The notes: generated by a model from the letters alone, not told the origin. Positions 50,879 through 60,249 are shown, counted from the stretch's first letter. The stretch is 64,000 nt of DNA from Bradyrhizobium sp. CCGUVB4N (GCF_024199945.1 NZ_JANADP010000001.1:7130001-7194000), one strand, 5' to 3'. A program made the numbers and translations.

Positions 50879-53146
50879 CTAATCTTTCTCGCTTGGCGCC
50901 CGGCGCGCCTCGCCGCTCGACACCAGAAGCACCGAGACCTTCGACTGCCGCAGCACGGCGTCGGCGACGCCGCCGAAGGAGAGATGATCGGCCTGAATTC
51001 GGTCGACGCCCATGACGACGAGATCGACGTCGGTGGTGTCGATTTCGCGGAGGATCGCCGCCTCCGGCGCCCGGTTCACGCGCAGCGTGGTCGTGATGTC
51101 GACATCGTAGCGGGCGGCGAGATCGCTCGCGTCCTTCAGGATGCCCGCCTCCTGGCTGAGACCGCGAGACGCACCGCGCTGCGCGCCCTTGTCCCGCGTC
51201 GTCGCGACATAGATCACCCGCATCGAGCCTGATCCGGCTTGCGTCAATGCGACCGCGACCTCGGCGCCGCGCCTTGAGACGCTGCTGCCGGAGACCGGGA
51301 CGAGGATGTTGAGTCCTTCGGGCATCGGCTGCTTCAAATGCTTGCCCTTGGCTGCTGCGATCGCGAGCGGCCCCTCGAATTTTGCGGCGATGTCCTCGAT
51401 CTTGCGGTCGAAGCGGTCCTTGCTCGCGGCGACCTTGTCGACACCGACGACGAGAAGATCAAAGCCCTTGCGCGCCTCATCCGCAATCGTCTCGCCGAGC
51501 TCGGCGCGACGCGCACGGGTCACGACATCGACGCTGCCGGCATCGCCGTCGCCATGGGCGGACACCGTTTCGGCCGCCTTCTTCACGACGGCTTCGTGGC
51601 TCTCCTCTTCGTCGCGGATCTTTTCCTGGTCCTTGGCGCGTTTACCGATATGCAGCACGGTAATCGGCAGGCCACGCATGCCGGCGATCAGGCCGATGAT
51701 GTGTGATGCGAAGGTGGCGTTGACGCTCTCGTCAACGGCAAGCAAAGGGCGTTCGAGATTGGCAACGAAGCCGCGCTTCTCGAACTCTTCCCGCTCCAGC
51801 CGCTCCTTCTCGTCCTTGTTCATCGGCAGCCTGGCGAGCGCCGCGCGCAGCATCGGCGGCATCGCCATCGTGGTCACGATCGCCATCGTCACGATCATCG
51901 TGAACAGGTTCTGGCTGAGCACGCCGATCGACAGACCGATGGTCGCGATGATGACCTCGGTCGAGCCGCGCGCATTCATCCCGCTCGCAAGTGCCAGCGA
52001 CTCCCGCGTGCTCAACCCGCCGACGGTGCCGCCGACAAAGGCGCCGCCGAACTTACCGACACTGGCAATCACGACCAGCAATCCGGTGAGCATCAAAAGA
52101 CCGGGATCGCGCAGCACCGACAGATCGGCGCTGAGGCCGGCGAGGCCGAAGAACACCGGCATGAAGAAGCTGGAGATCAGCCCGCGCAGGCGCTCATCGA
52201 TCTGCCGCGTCAGGATCGGTGACTCCCCGACCAGGATGCCGGCGACGAATGCGCCGAGCACGGTGTGGACGCCGATCGCGTGCGTGATCAGCGCCATCAC
52301 GCCCATCAACAACAGGATCACCGTGATGACCGCCGCCGTGCTGACGAGATTGTCGTTGGCCCAGCGGATCAGGTGAAACACCAGCCGGCGGCCGATGGTG
52401 AAGCTGACGGCGAGGAAGGCAAGCGTCCCCAGCACCGCCTTCGCCACCGAGGCGACGTCCAACGTGCCCTGCGAGGCCAGGCTGAAGATGACCGCGATGA
52501 TGATCCAGCCGATGGTGTCGTCGATCACGGCGGTCGCGACGATGATCTGGCCGACGTTGCGGCGCATGAAGTTCATCTCGCGCACGACCACGGCGACGAT
52601 CTTCACCGAGGAGATCGACAGCGCCGTGCCCATGAACAGCGAGGCGACCAGGCGCTGCTCGGGCTTCGGCAGCAGCGCATCGGGCAGGAATTCGCCGAGC
52701 GCAAAGCCGCAGGCAAAGGGCACCAGGATTCCGGCGATCGAGATTGCGATCGCAGCCTTGCCGACCTTCCTGACCAGCTTGAGATCAGTCTCCATGCCTG
52801 TGAGCAACAGCAACAGCAGAATGCCGACCTGCGCGATGCCGTCGAGCATCGCCTTCTGCTCCGGCGTCTTGGGAAAGATCGCGGCTTGCGCCTCCGGCCA
52901 GATCCAGCCGAACAGCGACGGCCCGAGGATGATGCCGGCGAGCAGCTCGCCGATTACCGAGGGCTGGCCGATCCGCTGCATGATCTCGCCGAGGCCGCGG
53001 CCGACGGCGATCAGCAGCACGATCTGCGTCACCAGCAGGAATTCGGAAGGACCAGCCGATTTGCCGCCCTCGGCGCTCGCCGCAATGGTGGTGAGGACAA
53101 GCGCCGCGGGGACAAGGCCGACCGGTCGGAGCAGGCTCCACTGCAT
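50879..53146 (-). CDS. CPA2 family cation/proton antiporter with C-terminal universal stress domain
   Basis: Product of 755 aa. The signal-like N-terminus and about 12-13 transmembrane helices to residue 430 form a KefB/RosB-type exchanger domain (GELLAGIILGPSLFGWIWPE, ATAVIDDTIGWIII with the conserved Asp pair). The cytoplasmic C-terminal part (about 460-755) contains two UspA-like segments, ending in DLVVMGVDRIQADHLSFGGV. Such fusions move Na+ or K+ against protons, with the Usp part probably sensing a nucleotide. It stands alone on this strand. Confidence 0.92.
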   Translation of the reverse strand: MQWSLLRPVGLVPAALVLTTIAASAEGGKSAGPSEFLLVTQIVLLIAVGRGLGEIMQRIGQPSVIGELLAGIILGPSLFGWIWPEAQAAIFPKTPEQKAMLDGIAQVGILLLLLLTGMETDLKLVRKVGKAAIAISIAGILVPFACGFALGEFLPDALLPKPEQRLVASLFMGTALSISSVKIVAVVVREMNFMRRNVGQIIVATAVIDDTIGWIIIAVIFSLASQGTLDVASVAKAVLGTLAFLAVSFTIGRRLVFHLIRWANDNLVSTAAVITVILLLMGVMALITHAIGVHTVLGAFVAGILVGESPILTRQIDERLRGLISSFFMPVFFGLAGLSADLSVLRDPGLLMLTGLLVVIASVGKFGGAFVGGTVGGLSTRESLALASGMNARGSTEVIIATIGLSIGVLSQNLFTMIVTMAIVTTMAMPPMLRAALARLPMNKDEKERLEREEFEKRGFVANLERPLLAVDESVNATFASHIIGLIAGMRGLPITVLHIGKRAKDQEKIRDEEESHEAVVKKAAETVSAHGDGDAGSVDVVTRARRAELGETIADEARKGFDLLVVGVDKVAASKDRFDRKIEDIAAKFEGPLAIAAAKGKHLKQPMPEGLNILVPVSGSSVSRRGAEVAVALTQAGSGSMRVIYVATTRDKGAQRGASRGLSQEAGILKDASDLAARYDVDITTTLRVNRAPEAAILREIDTTDVDLVVMGVDRIQADHLSFGGVADAVLRQSKVSVLLVSSGEARRAPSEKD

Positions 53147-53431
53147 GCAGGCATCTTCCCCCGTTTGGGCTCTCGGCGAAGTGCCGAGACCACCGGGGAT
53201 AGAACCCGCGGGAGGTGGACGGGGTTCCCGCTACTCGAAGGGGCGAAGACGGGATTAGCGAAACGACCATGCACCGCAGGGCCGCTGCCAACAAAACCGA
53301 GGAGTCCGCTTCGCTCCCGATAGACACCCTTGCCAGCCCAGCAAATGACGCGAAGGGCCAAAAAGAGACATCGGCCAAGTAGGCATCCGAGCAGCTCTAT
53401 CGTATAACTCGGCCTTGCGAGGACCAGTGCC

Positions 53432-55222
53432 ATGGTTCAAGACCGCCCAGCCCGGATCGAGCGCAGGTTGTCGGCGATATTGGCCGCCGATGTCGCTGGC
53501 TACTCGCGGCTCATGCACCAGAACGAAGAGGCCACGCATACCAGACTGACGGCGCTCCTCGCGGACGGGATCATGCCCGCGGTCTCCGAGCACGGTGGTC
53601 GCATCGTCAAAAACACCGGCGACGGGTTCCTGGCAGAGTTTCCAAGCGCGGTCGAGGCGGTTCGGGCTGCCGTACAGTTCCAGACCCGCGTCAAGGAGCT
53701 TACAGGCGCTGAGTCGGAAAACAGCCGTATTGCTTTTCGTGTTGGCATCAATGTCGGCGACGTGATTGTCGAGCCGCATGACATTTTCGGCGACGGTGTA
53801 AACATTGCGGCACGGCTCGAGAGTATCGCAGAGCCTGGCGGCATCTGCATCTCGTCTTCTGCATACGACCATGTGCGCGGCAAGGTCAGCGCCGAGTTCA
53901 TTGATCTAGGCGAGAAAAATCTCAAGAACATCCGCAGCGCGGTCCGGGTCTATGCAGTTGTCCAGGCAAGACCCGGTCCGACGACCCAGGTTGAGGGCGC
54001 GAGGCCAGGCCCGCTGCCGCCGCCTCGTCTTTCCATCGTTGTACTGCCGTTCGTCAATCTAAGTGGTGATCGTGAGCAGGACTATTTCGTCGACGGTGTC
54101 ACCGAGAGTGTGACTACAGACTTGTCACGCATCAGCGGTTCATTTGTTATCGCAGGGACCAGCGCCGTCTCATACAAGGGTAGAGCAGTCGATGTGCGAC
54201 AGGTCGGCCGCGAATTGAACGTTCGCTACGTGCTCGAAGGCTCAGTACAACGCAGCGGCAAGCGGCTTCGGATGAACGTGCAGTTGATCGATGCTGACAG
54301 CGGCCAGCATCTTTGGGCCGAGCGCTTCGAGAAGCCTGTCGTCGACCTGTTCGATATGCAGGACGAAATCGTATCGAGGCTCGCCAATACATTAGGGGCC
54401 CAGCTCATCGAGGCCGAGGCGCGACGAGCCGAGCGTACGCTGCATCCCGATGCGATGGACTTGTACTTCCAGGGCCGGGCCTGGTTGATGAAGGGGTTTA
54501 GCCCTGAATGCGTAACACAAGCGCGTGGCTTCTTCGAGCGCTCTTTGGTGCTCGATCCTCGCAACGTCGAAGCAATGATCGGCCTGGCAGGTGTTGATAC
54601 GGCAGTTGCAACCAGCTTTACGACGGATGATGGGCCTGCGCGGTTTGCAGCGGCCGAGGCGATGGTGAACAAGGCATTGTCGATCAGGCCGAACCGTACT
54701 TCGGCCCACTTGGCTCGGGGTTACGTCCAGATCTTTACGAACAGGGCCGACCAAGGCATCCGTGAATTCGAGTATGCGCTGGCGCTGAATCCAAATGCGG
54801 CCAACGCTCATGCTGCCCTTGGGCTCGCCAAATTCTGTGCGGGTCGCGCTGCCGAAACCGAAGGCCATATACGCGATGCTTTACGTCTGTCCCCTCGCGA
54901 CGTTGAAACCTATCAATGGACGTGTTTTGTAGGCGTGGCCAAGCTGCAGCTTGGTTTGGACGCCGAAGCCGTGAGTTGGCTACGACGAAGCACTGAGGCG
55001 AACCGCAACTTTCCCCTTGCTCATGTGTCGCTCGCCGCTTCGTTGGGCTTGACCGGCGCGCTCGATGAGGCGCGAACCGCTGCAGGAACAGGACTTGCGC
55101 TCAACTCTGGTTTCACCATTCGTCGCTTCATGGCTGCTCAACAAAGCGACAATCCGATTTACCGTGCTGGGCTCGAGCGCTTCTGTGAAGGCTTGCGCCT
55201 CGCTGGCGTACCGGAGGGATGA
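53432..55222 (+). CDS. Adenylate/guanylate cyclase with TolB-like and TPR domains
   Basis: Product of 596 aa. The N-terminal class III cyclase domain (about residues 10-175) has metal Asp20 in LAADVAGYSRLM and Asp64 in NTGDGFLAEF. A linker leads to a TolB/FlgO-like domain (SIVVLPFVNLSGDREQDYFV, about 205-320), then TPR repeats to the C-terminus (ANAHAALGLAKFCAGRAAET). This architecture is repeated many times in Bradyrhizobium genomes; the signal sensed is unknown. Its third-position GC appears lower than in the flanking genes. The ATG at 53432 gives the usual family start (RIERRLSAILAADVAGYSRL). Confidence 0.92.
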   Translation: MVQDRPARIERRLSAILAADVAGYSRLMHQNEEATHTRLTALLADGIMPAVSEHGGRIVKNTGDGFLAEFPSAVEAVRAAVQFQTRVKELTGAESENSRIAFRVGINVGDVIVEPHDIFGDGVNIAARLESIAEPGGICISSSAYDHVRGKVSAEFIDLGEKNLKNIRSAVRVYAVVQARPGPTTQVEGARPGPLPPPRLSIVVLPFVNLSGDREQDYFVDGVTESVTTDLSRISGSFVIAGTSAVSYKGRAVDVRQVGRELNVRYVLEGSVQRSGKRLRMNVQLIDADSGQHLWAERFEKPVVDLFDMQDEIVSRLANTLGAQLIEAEARRAERTLHPDAMDLYFQGRAWLMKGFSPECVTQARGFFERSLVLDPRNVEAMIGLAGVDTAVATSFTTDDGPARFAAAEAMVNKALSIRPNRTSAHLARGYVQIFTNRADQGIREFEYALALNPNAANAHAALGLAKFCAGRAAETEGHIRDALRLSPRDVETYQWTCFVGVAKLQLGLDAEAVSWLRRSTEANRNFPLAHVSLAASLGLTGALDEARTAAGTGLALNSGFTIRRFMAAQQSDNPIYRAGLERFCEGLRLAGVPEG

Positions 55223-55388
55223 TATCTACCGGAGTGGACGAAGCTCTCTGGTTGAAGGGCGATCATAATGTCCGCCGGCACTGCGATGAGAGGGGTTCCT
55301 TTTGCGCCGCCGGCGGTGTTTCCTCTGCACGGCGGAGAACGGGCATGCAGGGATCGCTGGGGGAAAAGATCGGTGAAGGCGCCTTTCC

Positions 55389-55868
55389 GAACTCGCGCCA
55401 GAAATTGTCGACAATCCGGAGCGGCCGCGCGCAACCAATGCGGCCGCGCAATCCGAATACGCGCGGTTCGCTGGCATGTCGCTCGCGGAACTGATGGCGG
55501 CCATGAAGCCAAATTTGCCTATCGTTCGCACCTTCGTCGTCCTCGGCAACGTGGCGCCTGCCTTGCGGGAGCGGCTGATCCAGCGCATCGAAGAAGGGCT
55601 GGCGAGGCCACCGCCCGAGGTCCTCGTAAGTTTTGATCGCCCAAGCTATCTTGGTCATTTTCGAAGCCCGACTTTGCCACTCATGGGAGAACAGCATGGC
55701 GCGTCTCGTTGCCTTATTGGTTGCCTTCCATTGCTATTTTCAGTCTGGACTTGTGTTCGCGGACGATGCATCGAAACTGCTGGTCGGAAGTTGGAAACTG
55801 ACCTCATGGACCATTCGAATTGTCGGTGGCGACGCAACCGAACCATTTGGTTCCAATCCGAAAGGTAG
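55389..55868 (+). pseudogene. Coding-like remnant of an unrecognised gene
   Basis: From 55389 one frame reads convincingly as protein for about 80 residues (ELAPEIVDNPERPRATNAAA, then MSLAELMAAMKPNLPIVRTF and LRERLIQRIEEGLARPPPEV). It has no good start: just upstream, at 55375-55377, is an in-frame stop, while another frame there is also coding-like. After about 55650 it loses character and overlaps the lipocalin-like gene. It looks like the broken remains of a gene whose N-terminus is lost or frameshifted. If it is real, translation could begin at the ATG at 55476. The family is not recognised. Confidence 0.35.
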
Positions 55869-56181
55869 GGCACTTCTCACGTCGGACGGATACGCGGCCT
55901 TTATTATTGTCGGAGCAAACCGCAAGCCCGCAACAAACAACGACGACAGTGCGGCACTGCTAAAGTCATTGCTTCTCTACTCCGGCAAATTCTTCATAGA
56001 CGGAGACAAATTCACGACCAAGGTCGACATATCTGGCAACGAGCTACTCACCGGGCAGGATCAGGTGAGGTTTTTCAAGTTGGAGGGCGACCGGTTGAGC
56101 ATCCGAACGGCCGAACAAGTCAGCTCTGTATATGTCGGCAAGAAAGTCGTCGGCACTCTGACCTGGGAACGCGAACGCTGA
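55696..56181 (+). CDS. Exported lipocalin-like domain protein
   Basis: Product of 161 aa. A short signal peptide (MARLVALLVAFHCYFQSGLV) is cut near FAD. The mature part matches the lipocalin_5 pattern: KLLVGSWKLTSWTIRIVGGD, GRALLTSDGYAAFIIV, YSGKFFIDGDKFTTKVD and a closing beta strand. It may bind a small hydrophobic ligand in the periplasm. GGAGAA lies 5-10 nt before the ATG at 55696. Base composition appears clearly less GC-rich than the rest of the window, which suggests transfer from elsewhere. Confidence 0.8.
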   Translation: MARLVALLVAFHCYFQSGLVFADDASKLLVGSWKLTSWTIRIVGGDATEPFGSNPKGRALLTSDGYAAFIIVGANRKPATNNDDSAALLKSLLLYSGKFFIDGDKFTTKVDISGNELLTGQDQVRFFKLEGDRLSIRTAEQVSSVYVGKKVVGTLTWERER

Positions 56182-56281
56182 AGGTCTGCTCTGGGTCAGT
56201 TGCGTCGTTCGGATCGTCAAGGACGTCCGGCCTTCCCTTAACAGCGGACGAGACCGCCGCTGACGCAATTTCAGGGAGGCG

Positions 56282-56533
56282 ATGCGCGCGATCCGTCTCG
56301 TCAAGGCAGGACGTACGGACGAAGCCGCGGGCATCCTTGGCAGGGAAGCAGAAGCGCTCGCCGTCAGGGGCAGTTCGCACGTTGCGATGGCCTGCACGGA
56401 AATTGCGCTGGCGCTGGCCGCCCTCAACAACGATCTGGGCGCGGCCTTGCTGGACCCGACCGACCTGCTGGCACGGGCCTGCGTCAGATCATGCCTCGCC
56501 GCGCCGCAGGACCCGGTGCGGGAGCTTGCGTAG
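56282..56533 (+). pseudogene. C-terminal fragment of an aspartate/glutamate racemase family gene
   Basis: An 83-residue reading beginning MRAIRLVKAGRTDEAAGILG. The segment HVAMACTEIALALAALNN contains the second catalytic Cys motif (CTEIxLAL) of Asp/Glu/hydantoin racemases, followed by the family's DPTDLLARACVR. A normal member is about 230 aa and has a first Cys in the N-terminal half, which is missing here. An in-frame stop lies 21 nt upstream of the ATG. This is therefore a truncated gene, probably not functional. Confidence 0.75.
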
Positions 56534-56542
56534 CAAGCCCCC

Positions 56543-57715
56543 TCACGCCGCCACCGGCGTCCGGATCTCGCGCGGGAGGATGATCGCCGCCGCAATCGCC
56601 AGCAGGCACAGGCCCGCAAACGCGTGCAGCATGGTGACGAAACCACCCTGCTCGTAGAGCCAGGCGACCAGGCCCACCGACGCGCCCGCCGCGGTGAAGC
56701 CGATGAAATAGCGCACGGCATAGGCGCGCGAGCGCCATTCTTCGGATGTGTATTTGCCGACCATGGCGTCGTTGACCGTGACCTGTCCGAACGCGCCCAT
56801 GACGATGCCGATCGACACCAATATCAGCGGCAGATTGGACAGGCTGGCTGCGAGATAGAGAAACGGCGCAAGCATGAAGGACAGCGGCAAGGCCACCGTC
56901 TTCAGCGAATAACGATCCAGCAGTCGGCCGATCGTGTACTGCGTCATGGCACCGAACACGTAGACGCAGGCCGCGATGACGCCGAGCAACGCCGGGCTCT
57001 TGGTCAGGTCGGCGAGCCGCTCCGCGAACAGTTTCGGCAGTGCGACGGTGACGGCGTTGAAGGTGGTCGAGATCGCGATCACGACGATGAGCAGCGACAG
57101 CACCACGCGCCACATGTCCTGCTTGGCGACGCGGGCTTGGGCGGCCGCCTGCTTCGAACCCTTGCGGTCCTCGTGCACGACCAGCATCGCAAAGGCGATG
57201 CCGATCAGGATGGTGACGATGCCGGGGACGATGAAGGCGAAACGCCAGCCGAGATACTGGCCGATCACGCCGGTGACCAGCGCCGACGAAGCGACGCCGA
57301 GATTGCCCCAGACGCCGTTGATGCCCATCTCGCGGCCGAGCCGCTCGGCATAGGACACGATCATCGCGGTGCCGACGGGGTGATAGATCGAGGCGAAGAT
57401 GCCGATCGCGAGCAGCGCGGCGCCGAGTTGCACGGGGGTCTGCACAAAGCCGACCGAGATCATGGAAGCGCCGATGCCGATGAAGAAGATCAACATCATG
57501 TGGCGGCGGCTCCAGCGGTCCCCGAGCCAGCCCGTGAGCAGCGAGCCGGCGCCGAAGGCGATGAAACCGGGGGTCGCGTAGGGAAGCAGTTCCGAATAGG
57601 CCATGCCGAGCGCCGGCCCCATGATGATCACGGCGGCGGCGAAGATCAACATCGCATAATGGTCGATGAAATGACCGGCGTTGACGAAACTGATGACCCG
57701 GCTGGGGCTGTTCAT
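56543..57715 (-). CDS. MFS transporter
   Basis: Product of 390 aa with twelve predicted transmembrane helices. The first is INxGHFxDHY-like (SFVNAGHFIDHYAMLIFAAA), similar to the sugar/drug MFS group with a His-Asp pair in helix 1. The helix 2-3 loop GSLLTGWLGDRWSRRHMM is the MFS signature. AGGAGAGG precedes the ATG at 57715, which decides the start; a longer in-frame extension upstream runs antisense through the AraC gene and is spurious. It is divergent from an AraC regulator that probably controls it. Substrate unknown. Confidence 0.92.
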   Translation of the reverse strand: MNSPSRVISFVNAGHFIDHYAMLIFAAAVIIMGPALGMAYSELLPYATPGFIAFGAGSLLTGWLGDRWSRRHMMLIFFIGIGASMISVGFVQTPVQLGAALLAIGIFASIYHPVGTAMIVSYAERLGREMGINGVWGNLGVASSALVTGVIGQYLGWRFAFIVPGIVTILIGIAFAMLVVHEDRKGSKQAAAQARVAKQDMWRVVLSLLIVVIAISTTFNAVTVALPKLFAERLADLTKSPALLGVIAACVYVFGAMTQYTIGRLLDRYSLKTVALPLSFMLAPFLYLAASLSNLPLILVSIGIVMGAFGQVTVNDAMVGKYTSEEWRSRAYAVRYFIGFTAAGASVGLVAWLYEQGGFVTMLHAFAGLCLLAIAAAIILPREIRTPVAA

Positions 57716-57730
57716 TCGGAATCCTCTCCT

Positions 57731-57757
57731 GCTCCGAAATGAGTTATATGTCGGAGC
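57731..57757. promoter_or_regulatory. Inverted repeat between divergent MFS and AraC genes, candidate operator
   Basis: GCTCCGA, a 13-nt AT-rich centre (AATGAGTTATATG), then TCGGAGC: a perfect 7-bp dyad in the 51-nt gap between the two start codons. The position and symmetry suit a regulator that controls both genes. The gap is so short that the site must overlap the promoters. Confidence 0.5.
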
Positions 57758-57766
57758 CATGACGGG

Positions 57767-58606
57767 ATGCTGCCAATGACTGTCTTGGAGACGCCAATCT
57801 TGGAAACGCCAATTTTGGAAACGCCAATCCTGAGGGAGGTCCAGGGCAACCACCGCTCCACCGCGGGCGTGCACCTGGTCGCGCGCGACTATCCCAGGGG
57901 CATGCGGATCGATCTGCACATGCACCGCGAGTCGCAACTGATCTATGCGGCCAAGGGCACGATGCAGGTGAACACGCCCGGGGGACGCTGGCTGGTGCCG
58001 CCGGACCGCGCGGTCTGGGTGCCGGCCGGGCTCCAGCATGCCATCGACCTGCTCGCCGACATCGAGATGCGCACGCTGTACTTCGACCTCGCCTGGCTCA
58101 AGCGCGAGCAGCGCTACGAAGGACTGACCAGGGAATTCGTGGTGCGGGTGTCGCCGCTGCTCAACCAGGCGATCCTCGCGCTGTTCGATGCACGCAACAC
58201 CGAGGAGCGCACCGAGCTGCTGGTGCGCCTGGTGATGCTGGAATTGCACCAGGCGGAGGATTCCGCGACCTTCGTGCCGCTGCCGCACGAGCCGCGCTGC
58301 CGGCGCGCCGCGATGATCGTGCTCGACGATCCCACCGGCCTGCACGACATCGACACGCTGGCACGCGAGGTCGGAACGTCCGCACGCACGCTGTCGCGGC
58401 TGTTCTCCGCGGAGACGCAGCTGAGCTTCAAGAGCTGGTGCCAGCGCGCCAGGATTGCGGCGGCGATTCAACGGCTATCGACAGATGCCAACGTATCGGT
58501 GAAGCAGCTCGCCACCCAGCTCGGCTATGCCAGCGTGCCGGCTTTTTCGGCAGCGTTCCGCCAGGTGACCGGGCGGACGCCGACGGAGTTCGCGGGGAAG
58601 GTGTGA
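57767..58606 (+). CDS. AraC family transcriptional regulator with N-terminal cupin
   Basis: Product of 279 aa. After a short leader with three ETPIL repeats, a cupin-like AraC-binding domain spans about residues 30-165 (MHRESQLIYAAKGTMQVNTP). The HTH pair spans about 175-275 (DIDTLAREVGTSARTLSRLF, VKQLATQLGYASVPAFSAAF). It is divergent from the MFS transporter, with a dyad between, so it probably regulates export or import by that transporter. Starts at 57767 and 57776 are both possible. Confidence 0.92.
   Translation: MLPMTVLETPILETPILETPILREVQGNHRSTAGVHLVARDYPRGMRIDLHMHRESQLIYAAKGTMQVNTPGGRWLVPPDRAVWVPAGLQHAIDLLADIEMRTLYFDLAWLKREQRYEGLTREFVVRVSPLLNQAILALFDARNTEERTELLVRLVMLELHQAEDSATFVPLPHEPRCRRAAMIVLDDPTGLHDIDTLAREVGTSARTLSRLFSAETQLSFKSWCQRARIAAAIQRLSTDANVSVKQLATQLGYASVPAFSAAFRQVTGRTPTEFAGKV
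57785..57829 (+). repeat. Three tandem 15-bp repeats at the start of the AraC gene
   Basis: TTGGAGACGCCAATC is repeated three times with one or two base differences per copy, encoding LETPI-LETPI-LETPI. The copies lie directly after the start region, where slippage would change the N-terminus in 5-residue steps without breaking the frame. Confidence 0.8.
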
Positions 58607-58639
58607 GGCTCGCCGTTATTGCGAGCGCGTCTCTCCCCA

Positions 58640-58725
58640 CGTCATTGCGAGGAGCTCAGCGACGAAGCAATCCAGAGTCCGTCCACAGAGGGACTCTGGA
58701 TTGCTTCGCTACGCTCGCAATGACG
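58640..58725. repeat. Palindromic intergenic repeat (family D)
   Basis: The arms CGTCATTGCGAGGAGCTCAG and CTACGCTCGCAATGACG, with CAATCCAGAGTCC and GGACTCTGGATTG inside, form a long hairpin. This is a second copy of the family seen at 11755-11841. It lies after the AraC gene and before malonyl-CoA decarboxylase. Confidence 0.88.
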
Positions 58726-58872
58726 GCGTGCAAGGCGGCCGGAACATGACAGCCCTGTTGGGATGCATGGTACCCCCAAAGATACAAAATGCCGCCGCTT
58801 GATTGTGATCGGCTTCCGCCTAAATCCCGTGTAAGCTTCCGCACCGCACAAACCCGGTTTCGAAAGGCCCAG

Positions 58873-60222
58873 ATGGCTAACGCCTTCTTCTCCGACCTGC
58901 TTGCTACCATTTCCGAGCGCGGCCGCACGCTGTTGCGCCGCGATTCTGCCGATACGAAACAGGATGCCGACGGGCTGATCGAGCTCTGCGGCGCGCTGCT
59001 GTCGGGCCGGGGCGAGGCCTCGGGCACAGCCATGGCGCGCGAGGTGCTCGATCTCTACGGGGAGCTGGATGCGACGGGACGCCGCGCCTTTTTCGACGCG
59101 CTGGTGCGCGATTTCGGCCCGGACCGGGAACGGCTGACCAAGGCGATCGAGAAGTGGAGCGCTGAGCCGACCGACGAGGACGCGAGCTCGCTGCACTTCG
59201 CCTCGGAACCGCGGCGGCAGGAGCTGATTCGCCGCCTCAACCGCGCGCCGGGCGGGACCGGCGATCTCGTCGCCATGCGTGCCGACCTGCTCGGCATGAT
59301 GAACGGACACACCGATCTCGCCGCGCTCGACCGCGACGTTTCGCATCTTCTTTCCTCGTGGTTCAACAGGGGGTTTCTCGTGCTGCGCCGGATTGACTGG
59401 TCGACTCCGGCCAACATCCTCGAAAAGATCATCCGCTATGAAGCCGTGCACGAGATCAGCGACTGGGACGATCTGCGCCGGCGCATCGACCCGGTCGATC
59501 GGCGCTGCTACGCGTTCTTCCATCCCGCAATGGTCGACGAGCCCCTGATCTTCGTCGAGGTCGCGCTGACCGAGACCATCCCCGGCGCGATCGCGCCGCT
59601 GCTGGCCGTCGATCGACAGTACCTTCCGATCGAGAAGGCGCGCACCGCCGTGTTTTATTCGATCTCGAATACCCAACGTGGCCTTGGCGGCATCTCCTTC
59701 GGCAGCTTCCTGATCAAGCAGGTGGTCGAGGAACTGCGCCGCGAAACGCCGAAACTCGACACCTTCGTGACGCTGTCGCCGGTGCCGGGCTTCATGCCAT
59801 GGGTGAAGCAGGACAAGGACCTGCCGTTGTCGGAGGAGGACCGCGAGATCCTGAAGCGCCTCGACGATCCCAAATGGTATGAGAATCCCGAGACCACCGC
59901 GCAGCTGCGCGGCGTGATCGAGCCGCTCGCCGCCCACTACTTCCTGAAAGCGCGTACGCCGAAGAACCGCCTGATCGACTCCGTCGCCCGCTTTCATCTC
60001 GGCAACGGCGCCCGGCTCGAGCGCATCAACTGGCTCGGCGACCTCTCGCCCAAAGGCGTGCGCGAGTCCGCCAGCGTCATGGTGAACTACCTCTACCGCC
60101 TCGACGACATCGAGAAGAACCACGAAGCCTACGCCAATGACGGCGAGGTCGTGGCATCGAGCGCGGTGAAGAAGCTGCTCAAGGGCGAAGGACGCAGGCT
60201 GCTGGATATGCGGCTGTCGTAG
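58873..60222 (+). CDS. Malonyl-CoA decarboxylase
   Basis: Product of 449 aa. It decarboxylates malonyl-CoA to acetyl-CoA and CO2. The helical N-terminal domain (about residues 1-165) is followed by the acetyltransferase-like catalytic domain. The family blocks AVFYSISNTQRGLGGISFG and TFVTLSPVPGFMPW are clear, and the C-terminal NGARLERINWLGD region contains conserved catalytic-site residues. The ATG at 58873 after AAAGG gives the family-like start MANAFFSDLLATISERG; an upstream in-frame ATG at 58789 is less likely. In rhizobia this enzyme is often next to matB/matC, but neither is here. Confidence 0.93.
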   Translation: MANAFFSDLLATISERGRTLLRRDSADTKQDADGLIELCGALLSGRGEASGTAMAREVLDLYGELDATGRRAFFDALVRDFGPDRERLTKAIEKWSAEPTDEDASSLHFASEPRRQELIRRLNRAPGGTGDLVAMRADLLGMMNGHTDLAALDRDVSHLLSSWFNRGFLVLRRIDWSTPANILEKIIRYEAVHEISDWDDLRRRIDPVDRRCYAFFHPAMVDEPLIFVEVALTETIPGAIAPLLAVDRQYLPIEKARTAVFYSISNTQRGLGGISFGSFLIKQVVEELRRETPKLDTFVTLSPVPGFMPWVKQDKDLPLSEEDREILKRLDDPKWYENPETTAQLRGVIEPLAAHYFLKARTPKNRLIDSVARFHLGNGARLERINWLGDLSPKGVRESASVMVNYLYRLDDIEKNHEAYANDGEVVASSAVKKLLKGEGRRLLDMRLS

Positions 60223-60249
60223 GCGGCTGAGGCGTTGCAACACAGACGG

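Noticed and set aside
57716..58471. N-terminal extension of the MFS transporter to 642 residues
   Set aside because: It runs antisense through the divergent AraC gene; a good ribosome site and normal family start exist at 57715.
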